From UBA4416 sp040386075 (GTDB taxonomy: Bacteria; Bacteroidota; Bacteroidia; B-17B0; Aurantibacillaceae), in NCBI GenBank assembly GCA_040386075.1, contig JAZKGE010000056.1, forward strand, positions 32,211 to 96,210: 64,000 bases of DNA, written 5' to 3'. Of the stretch, positions 36,256 to 44,821 are shown in pieces. Position 1 is the stretch's first letter. Each line of letters starts with the position of its first letter. The notes beneath the pieces are model-generated. The model worked only from the letters and a program-made list of their open reading frames with translations, made no database searches and was not told where the DNA came from. The position numbers and the translations under genes were made by a program.

Positions 36256-36316
36256 GCACTTCGAGTGTAATCGGGAAATTTCTTTATTATGGTTCTCGAC
36301 TACGCTCGAACTGACA
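36256..36316. repeat. Composite dispersed repeat (families A and E)
   Basis: It starts GGCACTTCGAGTGTAATCGG and ends GGTTCTCGACTACGCTCGAA plus CTGACA. The start matches the 5' end of the element at 55466 and the end matches family A, so the two ends are imperfect inverted copies around an A/T-rich middle. Confidence 0.65.
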
Positions 36317-36339
36317 TGTGCATTTTTCTTAATTATTTT

Positions 36340-36876
36340 TTATACTAATATAGAACCTTCTATCGAATCATCCATGGTTTTTCCGATCAGGGCTCCAAGC
36401 ATCATTTTAATACCTGCTACTGCCTTTCCATGTTTGGTATCCCAGTAATATCCCATATCAGGAACAACCTTTATCACCGATATTCTCGGATCACTTTCGC
36501 CTTCGGTAAACCAAACTTTCAACATAGGATTCCATAATTCGTGGATCTTTTCTTTGTCTTCAGTAATTGTAGCCACTCCAGATAAATGCATAAAATCACT
36601 GTGTGATGACCCCTGAAAATATAAATGAACCGTAGAGTCCATCAGGATCTCTTTATTCTTATGACTATCGTTAGCGCTCATAAACCAAAGCGTTCCGTTA
36701 TCATCCACTTTTAAAACACTCATGGGGCGTGCTCCTTTCGAATGCCCGGTTGATAAGGCGGTACAGAAAAAACAGCCGGGGTTTTTATCTATCAGTTCTT
36801 TTATTTTTTTTGCTGCTTCGGCGTTGCTTAGATCTTTGTGATTGTCTTCGGGTTGCTCTTTATTGATACTATCCAT
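36340..36876 (-). CDS. Pyridoxamine 5'-phosphate oxidase-family (general stress) protein
   Basis: 178 residues. The split-barrel flavin-binding fold of the PPOX family: CFFCTALSTGHSKGARPMSVL, DDNGTLWFMSANDSHKNKEI in part, VHLYFQGSSHSDFMHLSGVA in part, then DMGYYWDTKHGK. It resembles general stress protein 26 more than PdxH, so flavin or F420 binding and an oxidoreductase role are likely, while a role in vitamin B6 synthesis is not. It lies with other stress genes. Confidence 0.85.
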   Translation of the reverse strand: MDSINKEQPEDNHKDLSNAEAAKKIKELIDKNPGCFFCTALSTGHSKGARPMSVLKVDDNGTLWFMSANDSHKNKEILMDSTVHLYFQGSSHSDFMHLSGVATITEDKEKIHELWNPMLKVWFTEGESDPRISVIKVVPDMGYYWDTKHGKAVAGIKMMLGALIGKTMDDSIEGSILV

Positions 36877-36995
36877 AATATTAATTTTTTTTGTTTAACG
36901 ATTATGACAGATCATTAAAAATAATGCCATGCATTTTTAAGCTGAATGTGCGATATTATCGCTACACTTTAGGAAAGTAATGTGTAAATAAAAAA

Positions 36996-37385
36996 TTACA
37001 AGTAGTTCTTCAGCCATTTTTTGGCTTCCTGCTCGCTGCTGAAAAATTTAATGGGAATTGGCTGTTGCTTGAGATTGAGAAAAAGATTAGTAATGTACTT
37101 TCCTAATACCGAATCTGAAACCACTGCCATGGCAGTGAACATGTGAGGTAACTCTTCGGCCATGTAATTGCGCGTTGTTTTGTCTTGCAGTGCAGATCTG
37201 GTTGTATCAGAAAGCAGACAGACTTTTTTATTACCTGTTATTTGTTTTACGAAAACATAATTCTTTTGCTGTTTTTCAAGTGTGCGTGGAGTGTCTTTTG
37301 AAATGGCACATAAGATGCCCGATTCATCGAACCAGAAGAAAGCTAGTTCTCCTTCAAATACGGTTGCATTATCCATTAGTTTCAT
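36996..37385 (-). CDS. SpoIIAA/STAS-like small protein
   Basis: 129 residues: GELAFFWFDESGILCAISK, NKKVCLLSDTTRSALQDK and a C-terminal FFSSEQEAKKWLKNYL. The layout and ending resemble the protein encoded at 21312-21704, so the two are probably members of one STAS-like family. Function unknown; it is located among stress genes. Confidence 0.55.
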   Translation of the reverse strand: MKLMDNATVFEGELAFFWFDESGILCAISKDTPRTLEKQQKNYVFVKQITGNKKVCLLSDTTRSALQDKTTRNYMAEELPHMFTAMAVVSDSVLGKYITNLFLNLKQQPIPIKFFSSEQEAKKWLKNYL

Positions 37386-37641
37386 GGTCTTAATTACTTT
37401 AATAAGCGTTAAGAGTTCCGTACTTTAAGTTCGAGTTAAAGCATATGAAAAGATACGACAGATTTTATAAAAAGTCAATCATTTAAAAAACATCTATTAT
37501 AATTAATTGTATTCCTAAGGCTGGGAAAATAATTCTACACCGCCGTTTCAAAAAAAATCTTAAACCTTTACTGAATGGGCTCTGGAAAGCAAGGTCAATG
37601 GCATTGTTTTTTATAAGTACTTAATTATAATATATATACTT

Positions 37642-38577
37642 ATGGAAAACGAATCCCCACAAAAACAAAAACGTTATTGGATACCATTGTTGATACTTTT
37701 AGTTTTAGGAGCAATTGCTTTTGGTGCCTGGTATTATTTTGCACGCTCACCTAAAAAGGACGAGCATATCGAAAAATTAATTCCGCATATCAGTATGACA
37801 CACATTCATATTACAGATATTGACGGAGAACGGATCAAATTCACAACCAATATGGTTTTATTAAATTCTTTTCCGGTTAATTTAAGTACCAGCCGTATTC
37901 AGTATCGTATATATATTGATACAGCCATGGTGATCGAAAGTTCTTACGATGAAAAATTAAATGTGGCATCGTCGGACAGTATCACTTTGGATATTCCAAT
38001 GGAGGCTTCTATGAAACGCATTGTTGGAATTTTAAAAGAATTTAAACGCCAGCATATTGATAGCACTGATTACAGAGTAGAGGCAGAAGTGTATCTTGAT
38101 CTGCCGGTTGCAGGCGAACGCCGTTTTGATTTTAAAGTGGTAAAGAGAATGCCTACCGTTATCATACCTGAATTAAAACTGGCTGATACAGATATTAAAA
38201 AACTGGGTTTTAAAGAGTCGGGTGTTGATATGGCATTTACTGTATTCAATCCTAACAATTATGAAATAAAATTAAAGGACGGACATTTTGATGTGAAGCT
38301 GGATGAGAATCTTGAGATGGAAGGTGTGATGGAAGATATTAAATTACCGGCAAAGGGCAAGCAAACCATCTCTATTCATTTTGATATCAGAAGTAATAAA
38401 CTTGGTAAAGCAGTTTGGAAAATGATATTCAATAAAAAAGGGACACATTTTAATTTTGTATTCAAAGGAATTGCGGATGCCAATAACGATATTTTAAATA
38501 ACACCAACCTTGTTATTACAGCTGATGGCACACTGGATGAGGCACTGGAGGCTGCAAAAGAAGTAAAGAATAAATAA
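37642..38577 (+). CDS. Membrane-anchored LEA type 2 protein
   Basis: 311 residues. A short cytoplasmic N-terminus (ENESPQKQKRYW) and one membrane helix (IPLLILLVLGAIAFGAWYYF) anchor two periplasmic beta-sandwich LEA2/WHy-type domains (about residues 50-165 and 175-300). The second has the typical MAFTVFNPNNYEIKLKDGHFDV, in part. LEA2 proteins are linked with desiccation and osmotic stress. A strong terminator follows at 38606-38643. Confidence 0.75.
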   Translation: MENESPQKQKRYWIPLLILLVLGAIAFGAWYYFARSPKKDEHIEKLIPHISMTHIHITDIDGERIKFTTNMVLLNSFPVNLSTSRIQYRIYIDTAMVIESSYDEKLNVASSDSITLDIPMEASMKRIVGILKEFKRQHIDSTDYRVEAEVYLDLPVAGERRFDFKVVKRMPTVIIPELKLADTDIKKLGFKESGVDMAFTVFNPNNYEIKLKDGHFDVKLDENLEMEGVMEDIKLPAKGKQTISIHFDIRSNKLGKAVWKMIFNKKGTHFNFVFKGIADANNDILNNTNLVITADGTLDEALEAAKEVKNK

Positions 38578-38605
38578 ATTCACTTGTTTATTCATATTAA
38601 AACAT

Positions 38606-38643
38606 AAAAAAAGAGGGACAAAATAAATTATCCCTCTTTTTTT
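38606..38643. terminator. Bidirectional terminator between the LEA and DUF892 genes
   Basis: AAAAAAAGAGGGA and TCCCTCTTTTTTT pair perfectly around a 12-bp loop. It serves the converging genes ending at 38577 (+) and 38662 (-). Confidence 0.88.
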
Positions 38644-38661
38644 GTTTGACCCGGGCAGAAA

Positions 38662-39225
38662 TTATTCTGCAGCTTCTTTCTCTTCAGCAGCATGCATGTT
38701 TACAGATGATTCGGCGATCTGAGATAAAGTTACATCAGCTTTCTTTTCTTCTTCTAAAATGCTGTTTAATATGTCTGCAGCTTCTGTTTGACCTAATGCT
38801 GTTGCAAATGTTTTTAATGTACCATAAGAAGCAATTTCGTAATGCTCCACTTTGTTACCTGCCGAAATGATACCTGCATCACGCATAGCACCTTTATCCG
38901 CTTCTTTCATGATCTCATCACCCTCTTTAACTAAGCCGGCCATGGCTTCGCATTTTTTAGCCACTGCTTTTTTACCGATCAGTTTAAAAACCTTTTCCAG
39001 TTTAGTGATCTGCCCTTCGGTTTCTTTTAAATGATTTTGTAATGCTTTTACCAACTCAGGAGAAGTTGCATTTTTTGCCATTTTGGGTAATGCTTTGGTC
39101 AGTGCTTTTTCTGCCCAATAGATGTCTTTTAATTCATCTTCAAATAATTTCATTAGCTTGGATTCGTCCATGCCGTACTCCGCCTTCTTTTTAGCGCCTG
39201 TTGCTTTTTTTGCTGTAGTTTTCAT
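38662..39225 (-). CDS. DUF892 / YciE-YciF ferritin-like protein
   Basis: 187 residues from the ATG at 39225; the frame stays open upstream but the added residues are not protein-like. After a Lys/Ala-rich start (KKATGAKKKAEYG) comes the DUF892 four-helix bundle: LMKLFEDELKDIYWAEKAL, HLKETEGQITKLEKVF, DAGIISAGNKVEHYEIASYG, LNSILEEEKKADVTLSQIA. Glu and His residues of the helices resemble the di-metal site of ferritin-like proteins. YciF-type proteins respond to osmotic and general stress. Confidence 0.85.
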   Translation of the reverse strand: MKTTAKKATGAKKKAEYGMDESKLMKLFEDELKDIYWAEKALTKALPKMAKNATSPELVKALQNHLKETEGQITKLEKVFKLIGKKAVAKKCEAMAGLVKEGDEIMKEADKGAMRDAGIISAGNKVEHYEIASYGTLKTFATALGQTEAADILNSILEEEKKADVTLSQIAESSVNMHAAEEKEAAE

Positions 39226-39371
39226 TATGATTAAGTTTTTAGATTTGTGTTGTAAGTTGCAAATCCGGTGCCCGTAAAGCCTTGGTAAATCAGCCACATA
39301 ATTCCACATCCGGTATTGGCATAGGATTGTTATAACCATCATAACGGTACAACTGTTTAATGCCGGATGCT

Positions 39372-39620
39372 ATGGACAAGTCTTATTTTAGAACACTGAA
39401 TACAGCCATTAAAGCGGAGCTGACCTCCAAATGCGGAGAACTGATCGTTACCGTGGAAACCATTGATAAGATCATCGCTTTGTTTGTACTGGATACATTC
39501 TTTGTTGAAATATTTATAAACCGAAAGAGCAATGAGCTTGAGGAAATTGATGTACAGGATGATGATGATGTGTTATACGAGTACGTAAAAGAACTCGATA
39601 TACATCAGTTAACTGACTAG
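39372..39620 (+). CDS. Small hypothetical protein
   Basis: 82 residues (86 if the ATG at 39360 is used). Acidic C-terminus (NELEEIDVQDDDDVLYEYV). No membrane segment and no recognised family. The ATG at 39372 (DKSYFRTLNTAIKAEL) is preferred because it begins at a more natural helix, but the evidence is slight. It is divergent from the DUF892 gene, sharing a 150-bp upstream region. Confidence 0.45.
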   Translation: MDKSYFRTLNTAIKAELTSKCGELIVTVETIDKIIALFVLDTFFVEIFINRKSNELEEIDVQDDDDVLYEYVKELDIHQLTD

Positions 39621-39647
39621 ATTTTTATTGTTCTTCATTTCGGTTTT

Positions 39648-39760
39648 GTCACTCTGAGCGGAGGCGAAGAGCGGTTGAACATTGCCTTGGTTCTCCATAC
39701 AATTTTTCGCGGCAATCGGCGTCGCTCAGTATCCGGCGAAAAAATCATTTAAACTTCACG
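39648..39760. repeat. Long dispersed repeat, degenerate (family E)
   Basis: It starts GTCACTCTGAGCGGAGGCGA and ends GGCGAAAAAATCATTTAAAC plus TTCAC. The right half (GGTTCTCCATACAATTTTT ... GCGAAAAAATCA) matches the element at 55466-55548 (AGTTCTCGATACAATTTTT ... GCGAAAAAATCA). It lies in a 369-bp gap without genes. Confidence 0.55.
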
Positions 39761-39810
39761 TTTGGTATTAGCTCAATTTAGCAAAATAGTTGAATACAAT
39801 TAGGTTTGTA

Positions 39811-39906
39811 AGTTCGAGCAATCCCGATGGCTATCGGGACGGGAACGCATGGACAGTAAATACTGCTTCTCGTCCCGATAGCCATCGGGATCGCTCTAAG
39901 TGACAG
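39811..39906. repeat. Inverted repeat with 21-bp perfect arms
   Basis: ATCCCGATGGCTATCGGGAC at 39821-39840 (21 bp with the next G) is the exact reverse complement of 39871-39891, with a 29-bp centre. Each arm is itself nearly palindromic (CCCGAT, GGCT, ATCGGG). The outer edges AGTTCGAGC and GCTCTAAGTGACA resemble repeat family A. It can form a large cruciform or RNA hairpin. Confidence 0.8.
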
Positions 39907-39936
39907 AAATTTTAGGGTCAGCTTAATTCATAAAAC

Positions 39937-39969
39937 AAAAAAAGTGCTTACATCGTAAGCACTTTTTTT
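39937..39969 (-). terminator. Terminator of the cphA-DUF3606 operon
   Basis: AAAAAAAGTGCTTA and TAAGCACTTTTTTT pair around a short loop, 20 bp after the stop codon at 39990. Confidence 0.88.
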
Positions 39970-39989
39970 GAGAATAATTTAAATTACTC

Positions 39990-40178
39990 TTAAGAACTTC
40001 CTAAATAATCGTCAATGCTTACGGCCGAATTGCCTACAGCATCAATGGCTTTTCTCAGTTCATCTTCTGTGCATTTAAATTTGGAACACCAGTAATTCAC
40101 TTCCCAGGCTTCGCTCAGAAAGATCTTTTTGGTGTTTTGCGGCACTTGTGTAGTGGTTTTAGTGACAGCTGTTTCCAT
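39990..40178 (-). CDS. DUF3606 small protein
   Basis: 62 residues. The core, EAWEVNYWCSKFKCTEDEL followed by RKAIDAVGN and a final DDYLGSS, has the DUF3606 pattern of Trp, spaced hydrophobics and AV..VG. Function unknown. It follows cphA by 4 bp and ends at the terminator at 39937, so it is in the cphA transcript. A second DUF3606 gene lies at 50931-51128. Confidence 0.75.
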   Translation of the reverse strand: METAVTKTTTQVPQNTKKIFLSEAWEVNYWCSKFKCTEDELRKAIDAVGNSAVSIDDYLGSS

Positions 40179-40182
40179 GTTC

Positions 40183-42843
40183 TTAATTATTACTCTTATA
40201 TATATTAACCATCTCCAATTGCTCTTTATGAACCGGTTTGATCATTTTTGCCTTTGCCGTTTTTACATGATCTATTACCTCAAAGATCTTATCCGCCAAT
40301 ATAGTAATGAATGCATCTTTCTCGGCATACTTCAAAGCATAATCAATGGCTTCTTTTTCGTTGGAGATAACTTTTACGTGTTTGTCGCCCTGCGAATAAA
40401 TCCCCTGTAATAACAGATCGGTGATCTCTTCTTTGGTTCTTCCTCTCAGATCCTCATCATGTTTAATGATGATCTCATCAAAAGTTTGTGCACACAGTTT
40501 ACCAATATTGATGATATCTTCATCTCTTCTGTCGCCGGTGGCAGATACTAAAGCTATTTTTACCGAAGCCGGTGTTTTATCCATGAATTTTTTTAACTGA
40601 ATAAAACCATCGGTATTGTGAGCATAGTCAACCATCACGGTAAAACCGGTAAATTCAAAGATATTCATGCGTCCGGGAGTTTGCTCAGGGGATGATACAA
40701 ATGATCTTAAGGCTGTTTTAATAGTTTCAATATCAACACCCTGTATCACCGAAGCTAATACTGCCGGCATAATGTTTTTGATCATGCATTCGGCACGGCC
40801 ATTCAGTGTTAAAGGAATGTTCTTTATTTTTTCGATGCGGGTTTTCCATAAACCTTTACAGATAACGAGGTATCCTTTTTCGATCACTGCTGCCAGCCCG
40901 CCTTCCTCGCAATGTTCTTTGATGCGGTCGTTTTCAGGATCCATGCTAAATAAGGCAATGTTGCAATCCAGATCAAAGCGCATATCATAAACCAGGTTAT
41001 CATCGGCATTTAAAATGGAGTAACCGTGATTGAAAGTACTCCTGGCTACCACACCTTTTACATTAGCCAGGTCTTCTAAACTGTGTATGTCTTTTAATCC
41101 CAAATGATCTTCGGTAACATTGGTCACAATACTGATGTCGCAATTATCAAATCCTAATCCTGAGCGTAAAATGCCACCACGTGCGCATTCTAATACTGCA
41201 AGATCTATCGTTGGATCCATTAAGACCACTTCGGCACTAACAGGCCCGGTACAATCACCCATATTAATGGCGTGATCCTGTATGTAAATGCCTTCTGTGG
41301 TTGTGTAACCTACTTTATGTCCGGCTTGTTTTGTAATATGTGCTATCAATCGGGTAGTGGTGGTTTTTCCGTTTGTACCTGTTACGGCAATCACGGGTAT
41401 TCTTCCGCTTTCTTCTTTCGGGAATAACATATCCATAATAGGTTCTGCCACATTACGCGCTAATCCTTTAGATGGATTTAAATGCATTCTTAAACCAGGA
41501 CAGGCATTTACTTCAACAATGCCGCCGTTATCATTAGTTAATGGAACGCAAATATCTTTTGCCACTACATCAATGCCGCAAATGTCTAAGTTCAACAAGC
41601 GGGCTACACGCTCGGCAACAAATACGTTGTAAGGATGTATCAGGTCTGTCATGTCGGTTGATGTACCACCTGTGCTGATGTTGGCCGTATCTTTTAAAAA
41701 TAAAATTTCTCCGATAGGTAAAACCGATGTTAAGGAAAGGTCTTTATCGGCCAGTATGTTTTTGGTGATCTCATCCACTTTGATCTTGGTCATTACTTTT
41801 TCGTGACCATCGCCTCTGTTGGGATCGTTATTGGTTTGTTCAATTAATTGTGCAATGGTTGATTGCCCGTCGCCCATGATCATAGCCGGTGTGCGTAATG
41901 CTACCGCTACTAATTTATAATTCACTAATAGTAAACGGTAATCGTATCCTTCAATGAATTTTTCAACGATCACTTTTCTTGAAATTGTTTTGGCAATTTT
42001 AAAAGCACTGATCGCATGCTCCAGGTCATTGATATTTGTTGTGATGCCTCTGCCGTGATTACCATCCACCGGTTTTAAAACTACCGGAAACGAAATATCT
42101 TTTAATGCATCTTTCAGATCTTCTTCATCATATACTAAAATACCTTGCGGAACCGGGATGCAGGCTTTTGCCAGCAAACGTTTTGTTTCGTTCTTATCGC
42201 CGGCCATATCAATACCAATACCGCTGGTAGAACCCGTCATCGTGGCACGGATCTTTTTTTGTTTATTACCGTAACCAAAGGCTATCAGTGAATCGCCATC
42301 CAAACGTTTGTAAGGTATATTTCTTTTTTCGGCTTCTTTAATAATAGAACCGGTGCTTGGCCCAAAACTGTGTTTTGCTTTCAGGTAACGCATTTCTTCC
42401 AGGTCTTTTTCCAGGTCATATTCCTCGCCTTTTATCAAAGCCTCTGCAATACGAATGGCAGCATCGGCGGCATATAAGCCTGCCTCTTCAACCTCGTAGC
42501 TAAATACTACATTGTAAATACCTTCCTGTTTGGCAGAGCGGGTACGGCCATAGCCACATTCCATACCTGCCAGGGTTTGTATCTCCAAAGCAATGTGTTC
42601 TATCACATGTCCCATCCATGTGCCTTCTTTTACACGCACAAAAAATCCGCCTTCATGTCCTTCCGAACATTCGTGGCAGTATAGGGTAGGGATCAATGCT
42701 TTTAAGCGCTCTTCAAAGCCTTTGATCTTATTGGTAGGGCGGTTCTCCAACTCGCCAATGTCTAATTTTAATACGATTACTTTTTTTCTGTAGTTCGACC
42801 AGTGGTTAGGTCCGCGCATAACTTTAATATCCAGCTTTTCCAT
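40183..42843 (-). CDS. cphA: Cyanophycin synthetase
   Basis: 886 residues, the length of CphA1. It makes the storage polymer multi-L-arginyl-poly-L-aspartate from Asp and Arg with ATP. Domains in order: the N-terminal CphA-specific domain (residues 1-160, MRGPNHWSNYRKKVIVLKLD in part), an ATP-grasp ligase (about 200-470; FPVVLKPVDGNHGRGI) and a Mur-ligase-like domain with P-loop VTGTNGKTTTTRLI at about 487 and VMVDYAHNTDGF. No cyanophycinase (cphB) or isoaspartyl peptidase lies next to it. It is cotranscribed with a DUF3606 gene. Confidence 0.95.
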   Translation of the reverse strand: MEKLDIKVMRGPNHWSNYRKKVIVLKLDIGELENRPTNKIKGFEERLKALIPTLYCHECSEGHEGGFFVRVKEGTWMGHVIEHIALEIQTLAGMECGYGRTRSAKQEGIYNVVFSYEVEEAGLYAADAAIRIAEALIKGEEYDLEKDLEEMRYLKAKHSFGPSTGSIIKEAEKRNIPYKRLDGDSLIAFGYGNKQKKIRATMTGSTSGIGIDMAGDKNETKRLLAKACIPVPQGILVYDEEDLKDALKDISFPVVLKPVDGNHGRGITTNINDLEHAISAFKIAKTISRKVIVEKFIEGYDYRLLLVNYKLVAVALRTPAMIMGDGQSTIAQLIEQTNNDPNRGDGHEKVMTKIKVDEITKNILADKDLSLTSVLPIGEILFLKDTANISTGGTSTDMTDLIHPYNVFVAERVARLLNLDICGIDVVAKDICVPLTNDNGGIVEVNACPGLRMHLNPSKGLARNVAEPIMDMLFPKEESGRIPVIAVTGTNGKTTTTRLIAHITKQAGHKVGYTTTEGIYIQDHAINMGDCTGPVSAEVVLMDPTIDLAVLECARGGILRSGLGFDNCDISIVTNVTEDHLGLKDIHSLEDLANVKGVVARSTFNHGYSILNADDNLVYDMRFDLDCNIALFSMDPENDRIKEHCEEGGLAAVIEKGYLVICKGLWKTRIEKIKNIPLTLNGRAECMIKNIMPAVLASVIQGVDIETIKTALRSFVSSPEQTPGRMNIFEFTGFTVMVDYAHNTDGFIQLKKFMDKTPASVKIALVSATGDRRDEDIINIGKLCAQTFDEIIIKHDEDLRGRTKEEITDLLLQGIYSQGDKHVKVISNEKEAIDYALKYAEKDAFITILADKIFEVIDHVKTAKAKMIKPVHKEQLEMVNIYKSNN

Positions 42844-42992
42844 TTAGTGTAGTTTGTGGTGCTATTGCATACGATTTCGTGCCAAATTGTAAAGCGCTTA
42901 AAATCAGTTGGGTTGATATTTCCACTTCTACAATTTCACCACCACATTTGTGGAATTTTTTGGACTTTTCTAGTGAAGTTAATGTTAAGACA

Positions 42993-43096
42993 TTTGGGCG
43001 TGTCCCCGCAAAAGAGGCGGCGAGGTCGGGCTGACCCGCTACAATCTTTTGCAAAAGGCAGGCAAAAGGATTTTCGCTTGCATCCCTCACGCGGGT
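42993..43096. repeat. Dispersed repeat family B, copy 1
   Basis: It starts TTTGGGCGTGTCCCC and ends GCAAAAGGATTTTCGCTTGC plus ATCCCTCACGCGGG. Bases 43061-43092 are identical to the reverse complement of 60512-60543 (32 bp). The ends GGGCGTG and CACGC are inverted. It lies in the 298-bp region upstream of cphA, between two minus-strand genes. Confidence 0.8.
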
Positions 43097-43106
43097 AAAT
43101 CTTCAC

Positions 43107-43131
43107 AAAAAAAATCCCTCGATTGAGGTAT
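43107..43131 (-). terminator. Possible terminator of the 219-aa barrel gene
   Basis: On the minus strand CCTC-AATC-GAGG is followed by GATTTTTTTT, 14 bp past the stop at 43142. The stem is short. Confidence 0.4.
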
Positions 43132-43141
43132 CCTGACTCAT

Positions 43142-43801
43142 TTAAAACTTTAAACGCAAATTGATGGCGGTAGGAGGAATAAACTGCGATTGAATGCCTG
43201 TTTCGTTTATAACCCGGTTGTATTGCGAATTCGGAATTTCCAGCCTTTCGGTCTTTGAGATCATATAGCTCACATTATAACTCGTTTCTGTACCGATACT
43301 TATTCTGTCGGTTATTTTAAAAACAATACCCAAAGCCGGCGCCAGGCCATAATTATTTTGATGGTCTTTTGATTCGTATGAATTGGTCGTTGTTCGATCG
43401 TTTACGTATGTGTTACCCAGGTAAGCATAGGTAAGATCTACACCATGATAAAGTGTCCATCTTTTACCCAGGTACGTATAATGCTCAAATCCTAAGGCCA
43501 AATTCAACATATTACGACTTTGCATGCCTTTAATGCTATCATTCATCACCGTATTATTGGTGTATATTTCGCCACCGGCCTGTAATTTAATGGCGCAATT
43601 CTTTATTACCCTTCGGTAAGCTATATAATAAGGCGACCCATAAAAATTAGTCTGGGCATTAGAGAATTGCCTCAGTAATGCTGTTAGATCAACAGAGATG
43701 ATGTTCTTTCGTTCCCGGTTGCTGGTGTCTTTTTGCGCGCCCTGGCTAAAGGCAGGCAGGGTAAGTATCACCATCGCGATAAGCATGTATAGTTTTTTCA
43801 T
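43142..43801 (-). CDS. Outer-membrane beta-barrel-like protein
   Basis: 219 residues: a signal peptide (end near PAFSQ), then alternating amphipathic strands (SPYYIAYRRVIKNCAIKLQAGGEI in part, NMLNLALGFEHYTYLGKRW, LYHGVDLTYAYLGN, SIGTETSYNVSYMI) and a C-terminal INLRLKF with a terminal Phe, as in barrel proteins inserted by BamA. Probably a small outer-membrane barrel of 8 to 10 strands; ligand unknown. About 100-245 bp upstream lies the phased TCGAATTAA array (43901-44045), which could regulate it. Confidence 0.7.
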   Translation of the reverse strand: MKKLYMLIAMVILTLPAFSQGAQKDTSNRERKNIISVDLTALLRQFSNAQTNFYGSPYYIAYRRVIKNCAIKLQAGGEIYTNNTVMNDSIKGMQSRNMLNLALGFEHYTYLGKRWTLYHGVDLTYAYLGNTYVNDRTTTNSYESKDHQNNYGLAPALGIVFKITDRISIGTETSYNVSYMISKTERLEIPNSQYNRVINETGIQSQFIPPTAINLRLKF

Positions 43802-43900
43802 TTTAACTTAGGTTTAACGTTAAACGGATATTAGGAGGTATTATTGTATCGGGCTGAATTCTAATTCAATAGCGTCGAATTTGCAGTAGATATATTGAAT

Positions 43901-44045
43901 TCGAATTAAACGCATCGCATTTCGAATTAAAAAAGTTTGGATCGAATTAAGCCTCACCGATCTCGAATTAAATGCATTGCATTTCGAAATAAAAAATTTT
44001 AGATCGAATTAAACAGCAACGATCTCGAATTACATAATAACGACC
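43901..44045. repeat. Phased array of seven TCGAATTAA boxes, 20-21 bp apart
   Basis: Boxes start at 43901, 43922, 43942, 43963, 43984 (TCGAAATAA), 44004 and 44025, with steps of 21, 20, 21, 21, 20 and 21 bp, two turns of the helix. The DNA between boxes follows an A-B-C pattern repeated at exactly 62 bp (CGCATCGCATT/TGCATTGCATT, AAAGTTTGGA/AAATTTTAGA, CCTCACCGATC/CAGCAACGATC). A 62-bp period is not divisible by three, so it is non-coding. It lies upstream of the barrel gene and fits protein binding on one face of the DNA, or curved DNA. Confidence 0.8.
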
Positions 44046-44150
44046 TTTATTTTACGATAAACTATTGAAAGTTGATCTCAAGAGAACTTTAATTATTACC
44101 AGCGTATGCAGTTAGGTAATATTCCTTTTTGCTTTTCAGCAGATCCCGGC

Positions 44151-44720
44151 TTACTCCGGCATATCAAAATGACGATCGGTCATAACCCTAATGCCGAAGA
44201 TCCCTGTTTTAAAGGTAAAGGTTATTTTATAGGTTGGAATGATGCTTTCCGGCATCAGGAAAAACTTGATGCCATAATAGTCTTCGTATGCATAATCCTG
44301 TAATAAAAGCTCGGTGCTGAGTCCGCGGCTTACACTATTGTGCCCAAAGCCCCTGCCGGTATTTTGTACTGCCTGTACATATCTTTGAAAAGTATAGGTT
44401 TCGGTTTTTGGGTTAAAACTAACCAGGTAATTCACTAAAAATACAAGGTTAATGCAAAGTGGTAAAATACAGAATGTTTTTATCCCTGCTCCCGAAGTTT
44501 TTTTGATCTTTAGAATACTATAACTGATAACCATTGATACGGGAAAGATGCAGATAACCATGGTGCTGGGCAGCATGGTATGGAACGTAACATTAAAGAA
44601 CAAAAACAGGTTAGCAATAATGGAGCCCACTATAATTCCGGCCAGTCGGGTCATAGCGCGGTCTTCGGCTCCCCGGTCATTATCTTCTATATATAGTATT
44701 CTCGGTCTTTTGCGGGGCAT
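44151..44720 (-). CDS. Hypothetical membrane protein
   Basis: 189 residues. A charged N-terminus (PRKRPRILYIEDNDRGAED) is followed by three to four membrane helices (LAGIIVGSIIANLFLFF, MVICIFPVSMVISYSIL, TFCILPLCINLVFLVNYLV) and a soluble C-terminal half (TYTFQRYVQAVQNTGRGF ... ITFTFKTGIFGIRVMTDR) that may face the periplasm. No family recognised. Confidence 0.55.
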   Translation of the reverse strand: MPRKRPRILYIEDNDRGAEDRAMTRLAGIIVGSIIANLFLFFNVTFHTMLPSTMVICIFPVSMVISYSILKIKKTSGAGIKTFCILPLCINLVFLVNYLVSFNPKTETYTFQRYVQAVQNTGRGFGHNSVSRGLSTELLLQDYAYEDYYGIKFFLMPESIIPTYKITFTFKTGIFGIRVMTDRHFDMPE

Positions 44721-44821
44721 AGGACTAAAGATAATGTTTTGGTGTGGGATTGCAAATGTGGGAGAGCGCGGAAGGGTATTATGGGTTCGTGATCGCGAAG
44801 TACGAAAGCGATCTTACCTGA

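Noticed and set aside
43901..44045. Evenly spaced repeats resembling a CRISPR array
   Set aside because: The conserved part is only about 9-10 bp, the spacers are 11-12 bp and repeat at 62 bp instead of being unique, and no cas gene is present.
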